64,000 nucleotides of DNA from Panonychus citri (lineage: Eukaryota > Arthropoda > Arachnida > Trombidiformes > Tetranychidae), in the NCBI RefSeq assembly GCF_014898815.1, contig NW_026515548.1, positions 478,501 through 542,500 of the forward strand, read 5' to 3'. Below are positions 40,205 to 50,799 of this stretch, piece after piece (within the stretch, counting starts at the first letter, position 1; every line of letters starts with the position of its first letter). The position numbers and the translations under genes were made by a program. The notes below the pieces were generated by a model. It saw nothing but the letters and a program-made list of their open reading frames with translations, was not told the origin of the DNA and made no database searches.

Positions 40205-41660
40205 GAAACGTTGGATGAGAAAGTGAAGGAGTTTGAAAGATTCAACGAAATGCTCTGCGAGGAATCAGAAAAGGAGCTTAAATCGATTCGGCATAAACAT
40301 CTTGTGGCCACTTTGAAGAGATTACAGTCTTACAAGGAAGAATACGACCAACTGTTCACTGGGATTAACCGACACGAAAATGAAACGGAATCGAAAGGTC
40401 GTAGCTATCAGGATAAACTGAGCGAGATCGAGAAGACAGTTAAACAGGCGGTGGAAGAGGCGAAAAAAGCAAACAGTGTTCCAATTGATCAGTTTAACTC
40501 GACAGTTGATGTAAATTGCAATGTCGAGGTTCCGTCTAAGGTTGAAGATGTTGGCCAGAAAATGAACGAACCCATCGCCACGGACTCAGTAACTGATGCA
40601 AAAACTAATTCCACCGAATCCAGTGATCTCAAAGGCTCAGCCGAAGCTGAAACATTCAGTGCATATGTGAAACTACAAAGATTTTGCATTGACTTTGAAA
40701 ACTCTTTGCAAAATTTTAACAATGATATCAAATTGAAAAATTATCGAAATGATTTGAAACTATTCATCCGAACTCTCATCAACACCATCGCGAAAAACTC
40801 TGTTGAAGATTTACGACAAAAGCCAGCCAATTGAATCGATTGTTTAGTAAACAATCAGTTAATTATCAGAATTGTCATCTTGACTGTAATTCACACCCTG
40901 ATGCTCTTAATTTTTGCTTCAGTTTTGCTGCTCAGACTTCAGTTGTAAGTAATTCAAAGCCAATTGTCATTTCCGCCTTATACTCATCTCATATTTTCCT
41001 TAATTTTCTCAGGCGGCGGTGATTAAACAAGCCTCATCCGGCAATCCAGCAGCAACCGCTTTTCCTACCGGCGCTTTCATCGGAATGATCTGGTCTAAAT
41101 ATCCTACTTTCGGTAAACTTTTCCTTGGTTTACTTCAAGAAAAATGTCCCTTTGTGATCCCTTATTATCCGAAGAGAGAGAATGATGAAAGTGAAACGGA
41201 TCATTTAATCACCAGTGGCTATTGCATTTCCAAGGATGGAACTCTTGAACCCGAAGACTCATATTTGAAACGAATGAAATCCATGATTGGAATCTACGGA
41301 ATAATATTACAATCGAACATAAAAAATCACCCTCGAGGTATTAAATATGCGTGGAATTGGTTAGCGAGTGTTTTGAGACTCCCTCCTCAGCCTTTAATCA
41401 CTGCCGGGGTTTTACTCGCCTTTCTACAAACCACCTCATTTAAATTGTATAATATTTATGGAAAACAATTTGTAAAACTGTTGAATTTCATCGAAACCAT
41501 TTACACACCGATGATCGCTTCTTCTACCGGCAAAGAGGTTACAAGACAAACTCTGGTCAGTTTGGAAGTGTTTGTCAAAGAATCAATCGATAAGTCAAGA
41601 AGATTCAATTGTCTAGATGAACCTTTAGGACTAATTCGAGTTGTTCCGGAAAACTTTTAA
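40085..41660 (+). pseudogene. GLE1: GLE1-like mRNA-export factor with captured NRBP first exon and a frameshift
   Basis: The frame starts at ATG 40085 inside the right arm of the palindrome: the first 37 or so residues (MVEPKLIDIK to RWLKRREP) copy NRBP exon 1, then the frame reads through the old splice donor into a coiled-coil region and the GLE1 C-terminal domain. That domain shows HPDALNFC, YLKRMKSMIGIYGIILQ and HPRGIKYAWNWLA. GLE1 activates the DEAD-box helicase DDX19/Dbp5 at the nuclear pore during mRNA export. The first frame stops at 40834, while homology continues in another frame from about 40831 to the donor after 40944, then exon 41013-41660. A one-base loss around 40830 explains this. 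Either this copy is a pseudogene or the base call is wrong; the long, well-kept domain argues for recent function. Confidence 0.82.
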
Positions 41661-41940
41661 TTTCAGAATTTGGTCGTTTCTTGTCTCCATCATTTTCATC
41701 TTTCCAACGGCCATCTTTGAATCTCTCTTTCTCTCTCTCTCTCTCGCTCGATATTATTTCAGAACAAATCAAAACATAATTCAAATTTTAATGTAAATAT
41801 ATTAATGTAATACTTTCTGATGATCTTCAGTCTAGTTTATGATATGTTATGTTTTTTTTTGTTTTCGTTGATTATAATTGGTCTGAGATCAATTGATTCA
41901 TTTGAAATTGAAATTATATAAATGATGAGTTCACAAGAGT

Positions 41941-42000
41941 TATTCGTGTTAATGAAATTCTCCCTTTGAAAATAACTTTCGGTTCCTCAAACATGAGGCA
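41941..42000 (-). pseudogene. Short NDUFAF4-like N-terminal remnant
   Basis: About 57 bases on the minus strand encode PKVIFKGRISLTR after an ATG, clearly related to the start of the NDUFAF4-like remnant at 58.29-58.66 kb (PKVIPKGRISLTR). The rest of the gene is absent here. It abuts the GLE1 3' UTR, so it marks a duplication breakpoint. Confidence 0.6.
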
Positions 42001-42960
42001 ATGCGAAAGTCTCTCTTTTCGGCTTCTCTGCGGTCAAATTTCTTAACTCAGGATGTTCTTGATCTTTCAATCAGTGAAATTAATTAATGAGAAGACAAAA
42101 TTTTCTCATGACTTGCAAAATTAATTATTTTTTTCCAAATCACAAAACTGTTACCAATCAATAAGGTTTAATGTACATGATGGCGTAATTGTCTGAGCAA
42201 AGCGAAGACTATACATCGAAAAAAAATCGCCTTAAACGATAGCGATCGCAATTTTAGCTCGATCTTCACCAAATTTTCAAGATAGGTCTAAATGATGGGT
42301 CTGGTCACCGGTATAGTTTTTGGTGAAGATCGGCCCACCACCGAAAATTGGTGATTTCTCTTCACGCTAGATAGCGACAGTGCCTATCACCATAGCAACG
42401 AGCAACACGCGCTTCTTTTAAATTTTTGCGTTTCTCTTTCTTTCCTTTCTTTTTTGCTCTTTCAGTCTCTTTCTCTCAGTCTCTTTCTCTCATTCTCTTT
42501 CTCTCATTCTCTTTCTCTCATTCTCTTTCTCTCATTCTCTTTCTTTCGGTCTCTTTCTCTTTCTCTTCTTTTTTCTTTTTTTCTCTTTCCTCTTTCTCCT
42601 TCTTTAACTCTCTTTCTCGCACGCACTTCTCAGTCTCTCTTTTCTGAGTCATACACGCGCTCAGACGTCACTGCCGCTTGCAGTAAGCCTAGTTAGATAA
42701 CAATCAACTAATCAAGATAATTCAACAATGAGCCTAATTATCAGAAAATGAGGAAAACAATAAAATCATCCGATACTTTAATTGTTGGTTAGTTAATTGT
42801 TATCATAGAATCAGATGTTTTTCTTTTGTTTTTATCTTCAATCATAAATAACCAGTGATAAGAAAAATATGATTTCCTTTATTCCAACGTAATTGTTTCA
42901 TTTTATTTACATCAAACTTGATTGAACTGTCAATTCATTTTTCATACTAGAAAAAGTAAG
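42001..42960. other. Intergenic region with hairpin, CT-rich tract and CG-rich patch
   Basis: This contains a hairpin with arms CGATCTTCACC (about 42260) and GGTGAAGATCG (about 42331), a CT-rich tract of CTCTTT-type repeats from about 42430 to 42645, and a short CG-richer patch around 42370-42420 and 42650-42690. No coding region is supported. It lies directly left of the transposon. Confidence 0.55.
42430..42645. repeat. CT-rich simple repeat (TCTTTC/CTCATT units)
   Basis: Polypyrimidine tract on the plus strand made of CTCTTTCTCT and CTCATTCTCTTT units. Long open frames across it are only a by-product of the repeat. Confidence 0.85.
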
Positions 42961-43366
42961 TTTGCAACAAAGAGTAATAGCAAGAGAGAGCACTTGGATG
43001 TAACCATCGATAAGGTTTTTATCTTCCTTATCTTAGGGAAAAGGATGAGATCCAGGTGGAGCCACTAGTAGGCAAAAAGAGAGAGAAAGAAAAGAAAGAG
43101 AAGAAAGAGAATCAAAACAAACAAACATACACACACACACACACACTAATTAACTCTTTTTCTTTTCTTTTCTTTTTCTCTAATTAGGTTATTTTATTAA
43201 AGATTATTTAAATTTTTTGGTGAGTTTTTTCTCCTTTTTTTATATATATTTTTTTATTTTAATTATTATGTTTAATTTAATTTGATTCATTTATTTAAAA
43301 ACCTTATATACATTTTTTTTCTAATTATCGATATATCGATAGTTAACGTTTTTCGATTATGTCTAT

Positions 43367-43685
43367 TTTAACTAAAATTTATCTTTAATCTAATCAATTA
43401 TATTTACACTTTGAAATTATAAATACTAAGACATTATAATATATGAAATGATGATAATTAATATTTTATTTATTATTTGTCAATTCATTTATGATTTCAC
43501 TGTTATGATTATGATAATTGGTTGTTTAACTATTTAAAATTTATCTTCAATCTAATCAATTATTTTTACACTTTGAAATTATGAATACTAAGGCATTATA
43601 ATATATAAATCAGTATTTTATTTATTATTTGTCAATTCATTCATGATTTCACTGTAGTGATTATGATAATTGGTTATTAAATTAT
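43367..43685. repeat. Diverged tandem duplication, about 160 bp per unit, inside the transposon
   Basis: Two neighbouring units share TTACACTTTGAAATTAT, GACATTATAATATAT-like and ATTTGTCAATTCATT segments in the same order, with substitutions and one short gap. The sequence is AT-rich and noncoding. Confidence 0.75.
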
Positions 43686-43914
43686 TATTGAACCATTACA
43701 AAATATGATAACTTGATTGTTAAAATGATTGTGATATCGAGTGATAATCCAATCTTAAAATCTGATTATTGTTTGAAGTATGAAGTTACATTATGGACAA
43801 ATTCGAGGATAAATCTGGATACTGACGAAATGAGCGTGAGGCATTGGCCGCCTTACATGTTGTGATTACTATTAAACTTCATCTGATGATGTTGATGTTG
43901 TGTGTAATGTTAGG

Positions 43915-44200
43915 GAGCATCGTCCTGCCAAAAGCATGGACGATGTGTTTTCGTTGTTGGGTTAAAATCCCACAACGAGAGTGGTGACCGTGAGTTCACC
44001 ACGATTAAGGGGGCAATGTAAAACTCGTATATCCTAGTCCCCCGCGCTAACTCACCTTTGTCCGTGTTTTTTAGGGAATGTTAGGCTGTGTATCATCGCA
44101 TTAACGCCAATTAACGTTTATGCGATGATCTGTCTCGTCTTTCAGCAAAGACAGACATTTTTCTTGTATAATCTCACCAACGCCAATTAACGTTGGGGAG
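43915..44200 (+). ncRNA. Candidate structured RNA element: seven consecutive hairpins
   Basis: Within about 285 bases upstream of the transposase, seven stems can be drawn: 43918-43925 with 43938-43945; 43952-43961 with 43969-43977; 43981-43987 with 43996-44002; a five-GC stem 44009-44013 with 44039-44043; 44093-44100 with 44121-44128 plus an inner four-pair stem; 44131-44142 with 44147-44157; and 44177-44182 with 44191-44196. The fifth and seventh share the loop ACGCCAATTAACGTT. The stretch is visibly GC-richer than its surroundings. I recognise no known RNA family. It could be transposon UTR, a nested element or an unknown RNA; strand is assumed from the transposase. Confidence 0.4.
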
Positions 44201-44440
44201 TTCAGTTAGTTTCTTTCTTCTAATAAGCTATTAGTAATTAAGATAGAGAACCTCAGAGAATACAAGTTTATTAATCACAATAATCTTTATACTTTATCAT
44301 TTAGATTTTCCAATCATATTCACTCTGGTCACAGAAAATCACTCGAACTGAAGAACTTGATTTAGCAAAAGTATGTAAATTTAATTCATTGGATTTAAGA
44401 TCCTCAAATTATTATATATATATTTTTATCTGTCTTACCA

Positions 44441-46566
44441 ATGATTTCATTCTTTGTTTTTCGTTCATCTATATCCCCAATTTCATGTGCTTTTCGTCAT
44501 TGTCCAATTCGTATAGTGGTTAATCGTAGATGTTCTATCCTCAATTGTCAATCCAATATTCAGTCTGCATCAGATATTTCATGCTTTCAATTTCCTGTGG
44601 GTGCTGAGCTTGCAGAACGTTGGTTTCAACACTTGAGACTGGGACTTCCTCCGCATTACACATTAGAAGATTGCAATGACGTCTAATTTGCTCTCTCCAT
44701 TTCGATGAATCAAATTTCTATGAATCAGGAGTTTGGAGATTACTTTTTCCGAATGCTGTTCCTCTCCAAATTGATGCACCGATGGAAGTCGATCAAGATA
44801 TTTTAGAAAGAGACGAAGGACAGGCAAATGAATTCATCGATTATTTTGAAAATGAAGATACTGAGAATGATGATACTGAGATTGACGAACCTGAAAATGA
44901 TGATAGTCCTTATGTGAAAACAGTTGCTGAAATAGGAATTCAGTGTGACCTCATAAATAGTGACGAATACACTGAATTAAAAAGGAAAGAACCTTACCTC
45001 AAGAGAACTCTTCTCAAACTTCAGACTGATCCACCCACTTCTTTCATTGTCAAGCACCTTGATAAGCTTAAGCCTTTGGTTTCTCCTGAAGCATTCACAC
45101 TTTTTGATAGTGCAATCAGAAATCATAATCTTGATCCTCAAGGAAGACGCCATTCTGATGAATCTAAGAAACTCACCAATATTATCAGCTGTAAAAGTTC
45201 TACTGCACAGAAACTCTTTCGTCAATATTTCGCCTTACCATCAGCAAGAACTCTCGATAGATTCAATCAGGATTTATTCACTACAACTGGTATCTCTTCT
45301 GAAATCAAAGCTGTTCTCGAAAAACATGCATCATCTTTGCAGCCAGAAGAGAGGTTTGTTGTTATCAGCTTTGATGAAACTGACATTAAGCCTGGATTTA
45401 CTTATCTTCCAAGAAAAGATTCGGTGGATGGTTATGAAGACTTGGGAAGTTTTGGAAGAACTGCTGAACCGGCTGAGAAGGTACTTGTTTTTGGAATGAG
45501 AGGAATAGCTGCTCGTTGGAAACAAATAATATCGTATTATTTTATAAGTCCGAAAAACTTTAATACATGTAGATTGAAGCAGCTTGTTGAAGAAAACTTG
45601 AGAGTTGTTGGTGAAGCAGGAATCAATGTCATAGCAACTGTTTGTGATGGAGATGGGAAGAATATAGCTTTAGCAGATGCTTTCGCTGTTGATTCTACCT
45701 CTTCTTCATTTGAATTTGAAGGAAAGAGAATCCAATTTCTTTATGATGTTCCTCATATCATAAAATTGATAAGAAATAATCTTATGAAGTATGGACTTTT
45801 CTGCGAATTCGATAATGGAGTTAAAGGAATAGTTGAATGGCAAGTAGTAAAAGATCATTTGAAGCCGATAGTAGAAAGTCCACAAATACTATCATTTTGC
45901 CCAAAGCTGACGAAACAACATCTTGACCCTAAAGGGTTTGAACTGATGCGAGTTAAGTTAGCAACTCAACTATTCAGCCATTCCGTAACTTCTTCATTTG
46001 CTTATGCTGTTTGTCAAGAACATCCAAAGTCAAATGATTATAAGCTGATTGTTGAACTGTTTCGAAGGCTCGACGTCTTGTTCGATATACTCAATTCTTC
46101 TTCTACGTCTCTTCAAGATGGAAAGTCTTGGAAAACTGCTTTGACACCAAACGATAAGTTGGTTCCAGTTCTCGAGTCTTTTGACAACCTTATCAGCAAC
46201 AATCACTTATATTATCTCAAGAAAGGATCAGCAACGGAAAAAAATGAGCAAGTTAGGTGTTTGAAGATGTTATCGAAGTCGATTAGGGGAATTATAACAT
46301 CAGCGAAGATTCTTTTCGAAAATGGTATAACACATGTCTTCACACGAAGATTTTGTCAGGACATCTTGGAAAACCATTTCGCTCATGTTAAAATGCAGAC
46401 CAACCATTTGACAACATCTATTTATCATCATTTCATATCTTTATATGACTCAGTAATTGTTATTTGTTTCCAATGTCCACTTAATGTTCCTTTTCACCAT
46501 ATTTCACCATCATGTACTTGTTTCCTTTTCGTTCACCCACTTAATTCATCATTGTTTTTTCCTTAA
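44441..46566 (+). pseudogene. THAP-domain P-element-like transposase, frameshifted
   Basis: The N-terminal frame (44441-44686) holds most of a THAP zinc finger: RRCSILNC, a central RWFQHL and Pro residues. The last zinc ligands, ICSLHF, and the closing AVPLQ segment lie in another frame just after the stop at 44684-44686, so about one base is missing there. The second frame continues to 46566. It shows the RNase H-like core of P transposases: VISFDETDI, TVCDGDGKN, YDVPHIIKLIRNNLMKYG with the usual inserted domain, and QDILENHF near the end, consistent with D, D and E catalytic positions. The tail after this point is Phe/His-rich and coincides with a local duplication, so the natural C-terminus is probably lost. 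It would bind and cut the element's ends if intact; this copy is likely inactive. Confidence 0.85.
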
Positions 46567-46780
46567 TTTATATTATCTACGTTAATCACTTTTCATTGTT
46601 AAATCATCATTCACATTTGCACAGTTAAAAATGTTATTTGTTTCCAATTCCATTCCAAATGTCCACTTAATGTTCCTTTTCACCATATTTCACCATCATG
46701 TACTTGTTTCCTTTTCGTTCACCCGCTTAATTCATCATTCACATTTGCACAGTTTAAAATGTTATTTGTTACATAAATTA
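46456..46780. repeat. Local duplication at the 3' end of the transposase, about 180-bp offset
   Basis: The segment TTATTTGTTTCCAATGTCC onward, including CATGTACTTGTTTCCTTTTC, occurs at about 46456 and again at about 46650. CATTCACATTTGCACAGTT occurs at about 46609 and 46737. The duplication overlaps the abnormal C-terminus of the transposase. Confidence 0.8.
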
Positions 46781-47136
46781 AAATTATCAGCACATTTTCA
46801 TTATAAATCGTTCGTTTATAAAGTTAACACAAAGCTAAAATAATAATAATAATATTTAAAAATCTTTATTAATAAACTTTTTCTTGCATTAAATTAGGTC
46901 TTCATTGGCTTCTGTACATAATACTTAGAAATGTACTAGTGGCTCCACCTGGATCTCATCCTTTTCCCTAAGATAAAAAAGATAAGACCTTATCGATACA
47001 TTTCATTAAGTGCTGTCTCTTGTTATTACTCTTTGGTTTGCAATGCAAAAAGAACCCCAGACCCATCTGGTTTACATTATTTAACTAAGAGCGGTAATAG
47101 CAAATAAATTTAATTTTAAACAAAATCATTTATACA

Positions 47137-47731
47137 TTACAACAATTTCGGTTTTCCAGCCAATGTTGGACAATTATCGGCAGTAAAAGGAGCAAAGAGT
47201 AGATCAACTGGATATTTATCATTTCGAGCCCATAAATTGGCTTGATCTCCGTGGGTCATGATACAACAAACGAAACAATCAGCATCAGAATGATCTTCTT
47301 TGGAAACTATGGTGAGAAGAACAATAGAGAGCAAATTTCATGAGAAAGAGAGAAAACAAAAGTCAATAAAGTGAGCGAATGAAAAAAAGAGCGGGAGTCA
47401 ATACCAAACAAGTTACTCTTTTCAAGGTAAAACTGATACAATTGCAAATCTATTCTTTGCCGTTTAGACAAAATCACTTACGAGCTTTCAACATGGCAAT
47501 AACCTCAGCAACTGACAGATCATCATAGGTTTTCACATCGAAACCAATTCACCGAAACAAAATCTTAAAGCATGAGCATCGATTTCAGTTCCTTTTCTTT
47601 CATTTAATGTCTTTTCCTCAAAAAGTCGATGGTTGAAAATGACGCATTTTCCTCGGCGCTTGTGGTTCATCAGATATTCTTCCCCTGGATCACTGGTCAA
47701 GGCCGAATGTTTCTGCTTGAATATGGAGATA
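47137..47731 (-). pseudogene. Truncated effector-caspase fragment
   Basis: Two minus-strand exons: 47731-47482 and 47306-47137. The first encodes YLMNHKRRGKCVIFNHRLF and NERKGTEIDAHALRF, then shifts frame before FDVKTYDDLSVAEVIAML, so one base is lost near 47545. The second encodes DHSDADCFVCCIMTHGD with the catalytic His, and YPVDLLFAPFTADNCPTLAGKP. It stops right after GKPKLL, just before where the catalytic QACRG cysteine motif should be. The small subunit is absent. The break lies about 90 bases from the right end of the transposon. Caspases cut proteins after Asp in apoptosis; this remnant lacks the nucleophile and should be inactive. The prodomain end and a first exon upstream are not found. 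Confidence 0.85.
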
Positions 47732-48175
47732 CTGAAGAAGAAAATAGAATAGAATATAAGTTACATATTTCAATAACATCAGTACCTTCGGACATGATGA
47801 ATCAATCAAATGAGAAGAATCACCGAATAGATAATTAAAAGAAAACAGTTTGAGATTAATTGAACCAGAAAATGAGGAGAATAAGAGACAAAGAGAGTTG
47901 GCAATGAGCTAAACAGAGAGAGAGAGAGAAACCGAGAGATAAAGGAAACAACAACAAAGAAACAGAGGATTAGGATTAAAAGAGAAACAGTTGAATTTAA
48001 AGTTGCAAATGAAAGTTGATAAATGGAAATTAGAATTAAATCAATTGCAAATGGTTACGATTGAAATGGGATGAGAAAAAGAAGATTGAAAATTAAAGTT
48101 GATCAGTTTTTTTTTCTTTTTCTTTGCTTCTTTCATTCTCTCTCTGTCAAAATTCATGGTTTGTCTAATTCCATC
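47732..48175. other. Intergenic sequence between caspase remnant and the EED duplication
   Basis: About 440 bases, A/G-rich on the plus strand with a short GA run near 47911-47930. No further caspase exon is recognisable. Confidence 0.5.
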
Positions 48176-50335
48176 AGTTTATCACAATTGTCAATGGGAT
48201 TCACCTGTTGGTTTCAAAGTCTCTTTGCAATTCTCACTTGTTTCACTAGTTAACAATTAAATTTAATCACATAACATAAAGATGAAGCTGTTTATCAACA
48301 TAAATTCACAATTTTTGTTCAACAAGCAATAAATCATCAACTTGAATCAAATGTAAACACTGATTATTATTCCAGTACAAGATTGTTGGGAAACATTGAT
48401 TATCCTTTATGGCGATTGTCTGGTGTCTCAAGCAATTGAATAAAAGTGTTGATGGAGAGCAATTAATCCAATCGCATTTATATTACACCACATTGATAGA
48501 CTATCACATGAACCGATTTAATGAGATGCGAAAAGTAAGACTCCCATAAAGTAAAGTGTTGGAGGAAAAAGGACAAAAGAATTTAGAAAAAAAAGTGACC
48601 GATGAAAGAAAAAAGTTTCGAATTAGAGAAAAGTTAATCTTAGAAAATTTTCTAGACGATTAATTGATTTGTTTGTTTTTCCTTCATTTTCGCTCTTGTC
48701 CACTTGCAATTGACTCTTTTTAGTTTCTCAACTACAAACAATCAATTTACTAATTTAATTTTCTGTTATTCTCACAAATTCTGCTGTGTGAATAGTCTCA
48801 TAGGTTTTTCTCTGGTTTGTTTTCATTTTTGTTTTCATTTGTTTGAAACTTTGAATCTTCGTGTTTGACTATTTTCATTTGTATCAATCTCGATGAACAG
48901 TGCGGAGAACGAGCTCCCTCCTTGTGAATCTTCCCGAAAGTCAATCTTCAGAAGTGGAGGAAATGGTGCTTCTAATGCCAATGTCAATTCAATTCCAATT
49001 CCAATTCCAATTGTAATTCCAATGCCCGAGAAAATGGTAAAAAGAATGGCGTTCGACCGGGTAAGAGCACAAAGAAGGGTTTGACCTATAAACTGTCCTA
49101 TTCGGCGAAAGAGAACCATAATGGTCCACTGTTTGGTGTTTCCATGAATGTGGAGCTGCAAAAGGATGGACACTTTGTGTTCGCTACCGTTGGAAACAAC
49201 AGAGTTGGTGTCTATGAGTGTTGTCCCGATGGAAGCGTTAAACTTTTACAATGCTACTCGGATCCCGACACGGAGGAAAACTATTACTGCTGCAATTGGA
49301 CCTACAATGATGTGACCTTTGATCCGATCCTTTTGGCTGCCGGAAGCAAAGGAATCATACGAGTTATTGACCCGGGAACCAATGAATGTGTGAAGCATTA
49401 CAAAGGCCACGGACAATCGATAAACGATCTGAAAATTCATCCACAAGATCCCAACCTGATTCTCTCAGCAAGTAAAGACTATTCCTGCGACTGTGGAACC
49501 TTAAAAGCGACATTTGTGTCATCATCTTTGGTGGAGTTGAAGGTCATCGCGATGAGGTTTTATATGCTGATTTTCACCTGAAAGGACACCGAATTGTCAG
49601 TTGTGGTATGGACCATTCGCTAAAGATTTGGTCTTTAGACAATCAATGTGTTGTCAGTAGAATCAAAGATTCCTACGAATTCAACATTGAAAAGAATAGA
49701 AAACCTTTTAAAACGTACAAGTTGCACTTTCCCAATTTCACAACCAGAGACATTCATCGCAATTACGTTGATTGTGTTCGCTGGTATGGAAATTTTCTTT
49801 TATCTAAATCGTGCGAAAACGAAATAATCTGTTGGAAACCTGGTAAAATCGAAAATGAGAACGACTTTCAGTTGCCTCAAGTCAATTATACGACAGACCA
49901 AACAACAACAATTCTCCATCGATTTGACTATAAGAATAGCGAAATTTGGTTCATCAGATTCTCTATGGACAGAGAGCAGAAAATTTTGGCTTTGGGTAAT
50001 CAAGTTGGTAAAACTTATATTTGGGATTTAGATGTTGATGATCCAGCGACTGCGAGGTTAGTTTTTCACTGTTCTCATCTCATCTCATTCTATCATTAGA
50101 TTTCATTCATTAGATTTCATTCATTATTCATTTCAATTGTCTTTCTTTTCCATAGATTTACTATTCTCTCTCATCAGAATTGCACTGCCACAATCCGCCA
50201 AACGTGCCTGTCCCAAGATGGATCCATATTGATTTGTATTTGTGATGACGCTTCAATCTGGCGATGGGATCGATGTGATTCCAATCTAGATGCTAAAAAC
50301 ACGACCAACAATGGACGTGCTTAATCATCTGTGAT
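48176..50335. repeat. Segmental duplication copy A (paired with 55991-58141)
   Basis: The homology starts at CAGTTTATCACAATTGTCAA in both copies (48176 and 55991), covers about 720 bases of upstream region, both EED exons and the intron, and ends around the EED stop. Identity is high, with real substitutions as well as small indels. The two copies are direct repeats about 7.8 kb apart with the PLC gene between them. Confidence 0.92.
48893..50324 (+). pseudogene. EED/esc Polycomb protein, duplicate A, broken by two frameshifts
   Basis: Two exons, 48893-50056 and 50156-50324, collinear with the intact copy at 56716-58141. Compared with that copy, one C is missing in the AATTCC repeat near 48990 and another C near 49483 (ATTCCTGCG against ATTCCCTGCG). 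The frame therefore closes after about 64 codons, reopens, and breaks again in the WD40 region; downstream sequence still codes for intact EED blades. Exon 2 ends differently, with a 12-base insertion before the last residues. Either a young pseudogene or two base-call errors; both lesions are one-base losses in C runs. Confidence 0.85.
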
Positions 50336-50360
50336 GTAATTGGTTCTCTTTCTTTCTAAA

Positions 50361-50725
50361 GTTTAATCACTGCCGGGTTTTACTCGCCTTACTACAAACC
50401 ACCTCATTTAAATTGTATAATATTTATGAAAAACAATTGGTAAAACTGTTGAATTTCATCGAAACCTTTACTCACATTTTTATCTTTCCAACGGCCATCT
50501 TTGAATCTCTCTTTCTCTATCTCTCTCTCGCTCGATATTATTTCAGAACAAATCAAAACATAATTCAAATTTTAATGTAAATATATTAATGTAATACTTT
50601 CTGATGATCTTCAGTCTAGTTTATGATATGTTATGTTTTTTTTTGTTTTCGTTGATTATAATTGGTCTGAGATCAATTGATTCATTTGAAATTGAAATTA
50701 TATGAATGATGAGTTCACAAGAGTG
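50361..50725 (+). pseudogene. GLE1 3'-end fragment
   Basis: This matches 41393-41941: part of the GLE1 C-terminal coding sequence (TTTAATCACTGCCGG onward), a loss of about 200 bases, then the same 3' UTR including the CTCTCTCTCGCTCGATATT stretch. It shows frame damage and has no start. It lies between EED copy A and the 3' end of PLC, which it nearly touches. Confidence 0.85.
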
Positions 50726-50799
50726 AAAATAACATAAAACACGATTCAGAAATTCGGGTTGACTGTAACACCGATTTCAAAGGTAATTCATCGCAGCGT

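Larger units (their letters stand above)
42961..47044 (+). mobile_element. P-element-type DNA transposon with about 110-bp terminal inverted repeats
   Basis: The inverted repeats are left 42961-43070 and right about 46934-47044. They match over nearly their whole length, strongest in the inner 50 bases around GGAAAAGGATGAGATCC and GTGGAGCCACTAGTA, with scattered indels outside. Between them, about 4.1 kb carries a THAP-type transposase in plus orientation. The repeats are longer than the 31 bp of the Drosophila P element. I could not define the outermost base or an 8-bp target duplication with confidence. Internal duplications at about 43.37-43.69 and 46.46-46.78 kb and a broken reading frame suggest an old, immobile copy. 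Confidence 0.8.

Noticed and set aside
42426..42696. Open frames of 73 and 80 codons rich in Ser, Phe and Leu
   Set aside because: They are read through a CT-rich simple repeat in two frames, typical of a repeat and not of a gene.
39625..43065. The shared GGTGGAGCCAC in the NRBP/GLE1 palindrome and in the transposon repeat
   Set aside because: Only 11 bases match and the flanks differ; too short to claim that the palindrome is transposon-derived.
43950..43980. A T-arm-like GGGTTAAAATCCC suggesting a tRNA
   Set aside because: No acceptor stem, D arm and anticodon arm of correct spacing could be fitted around it.
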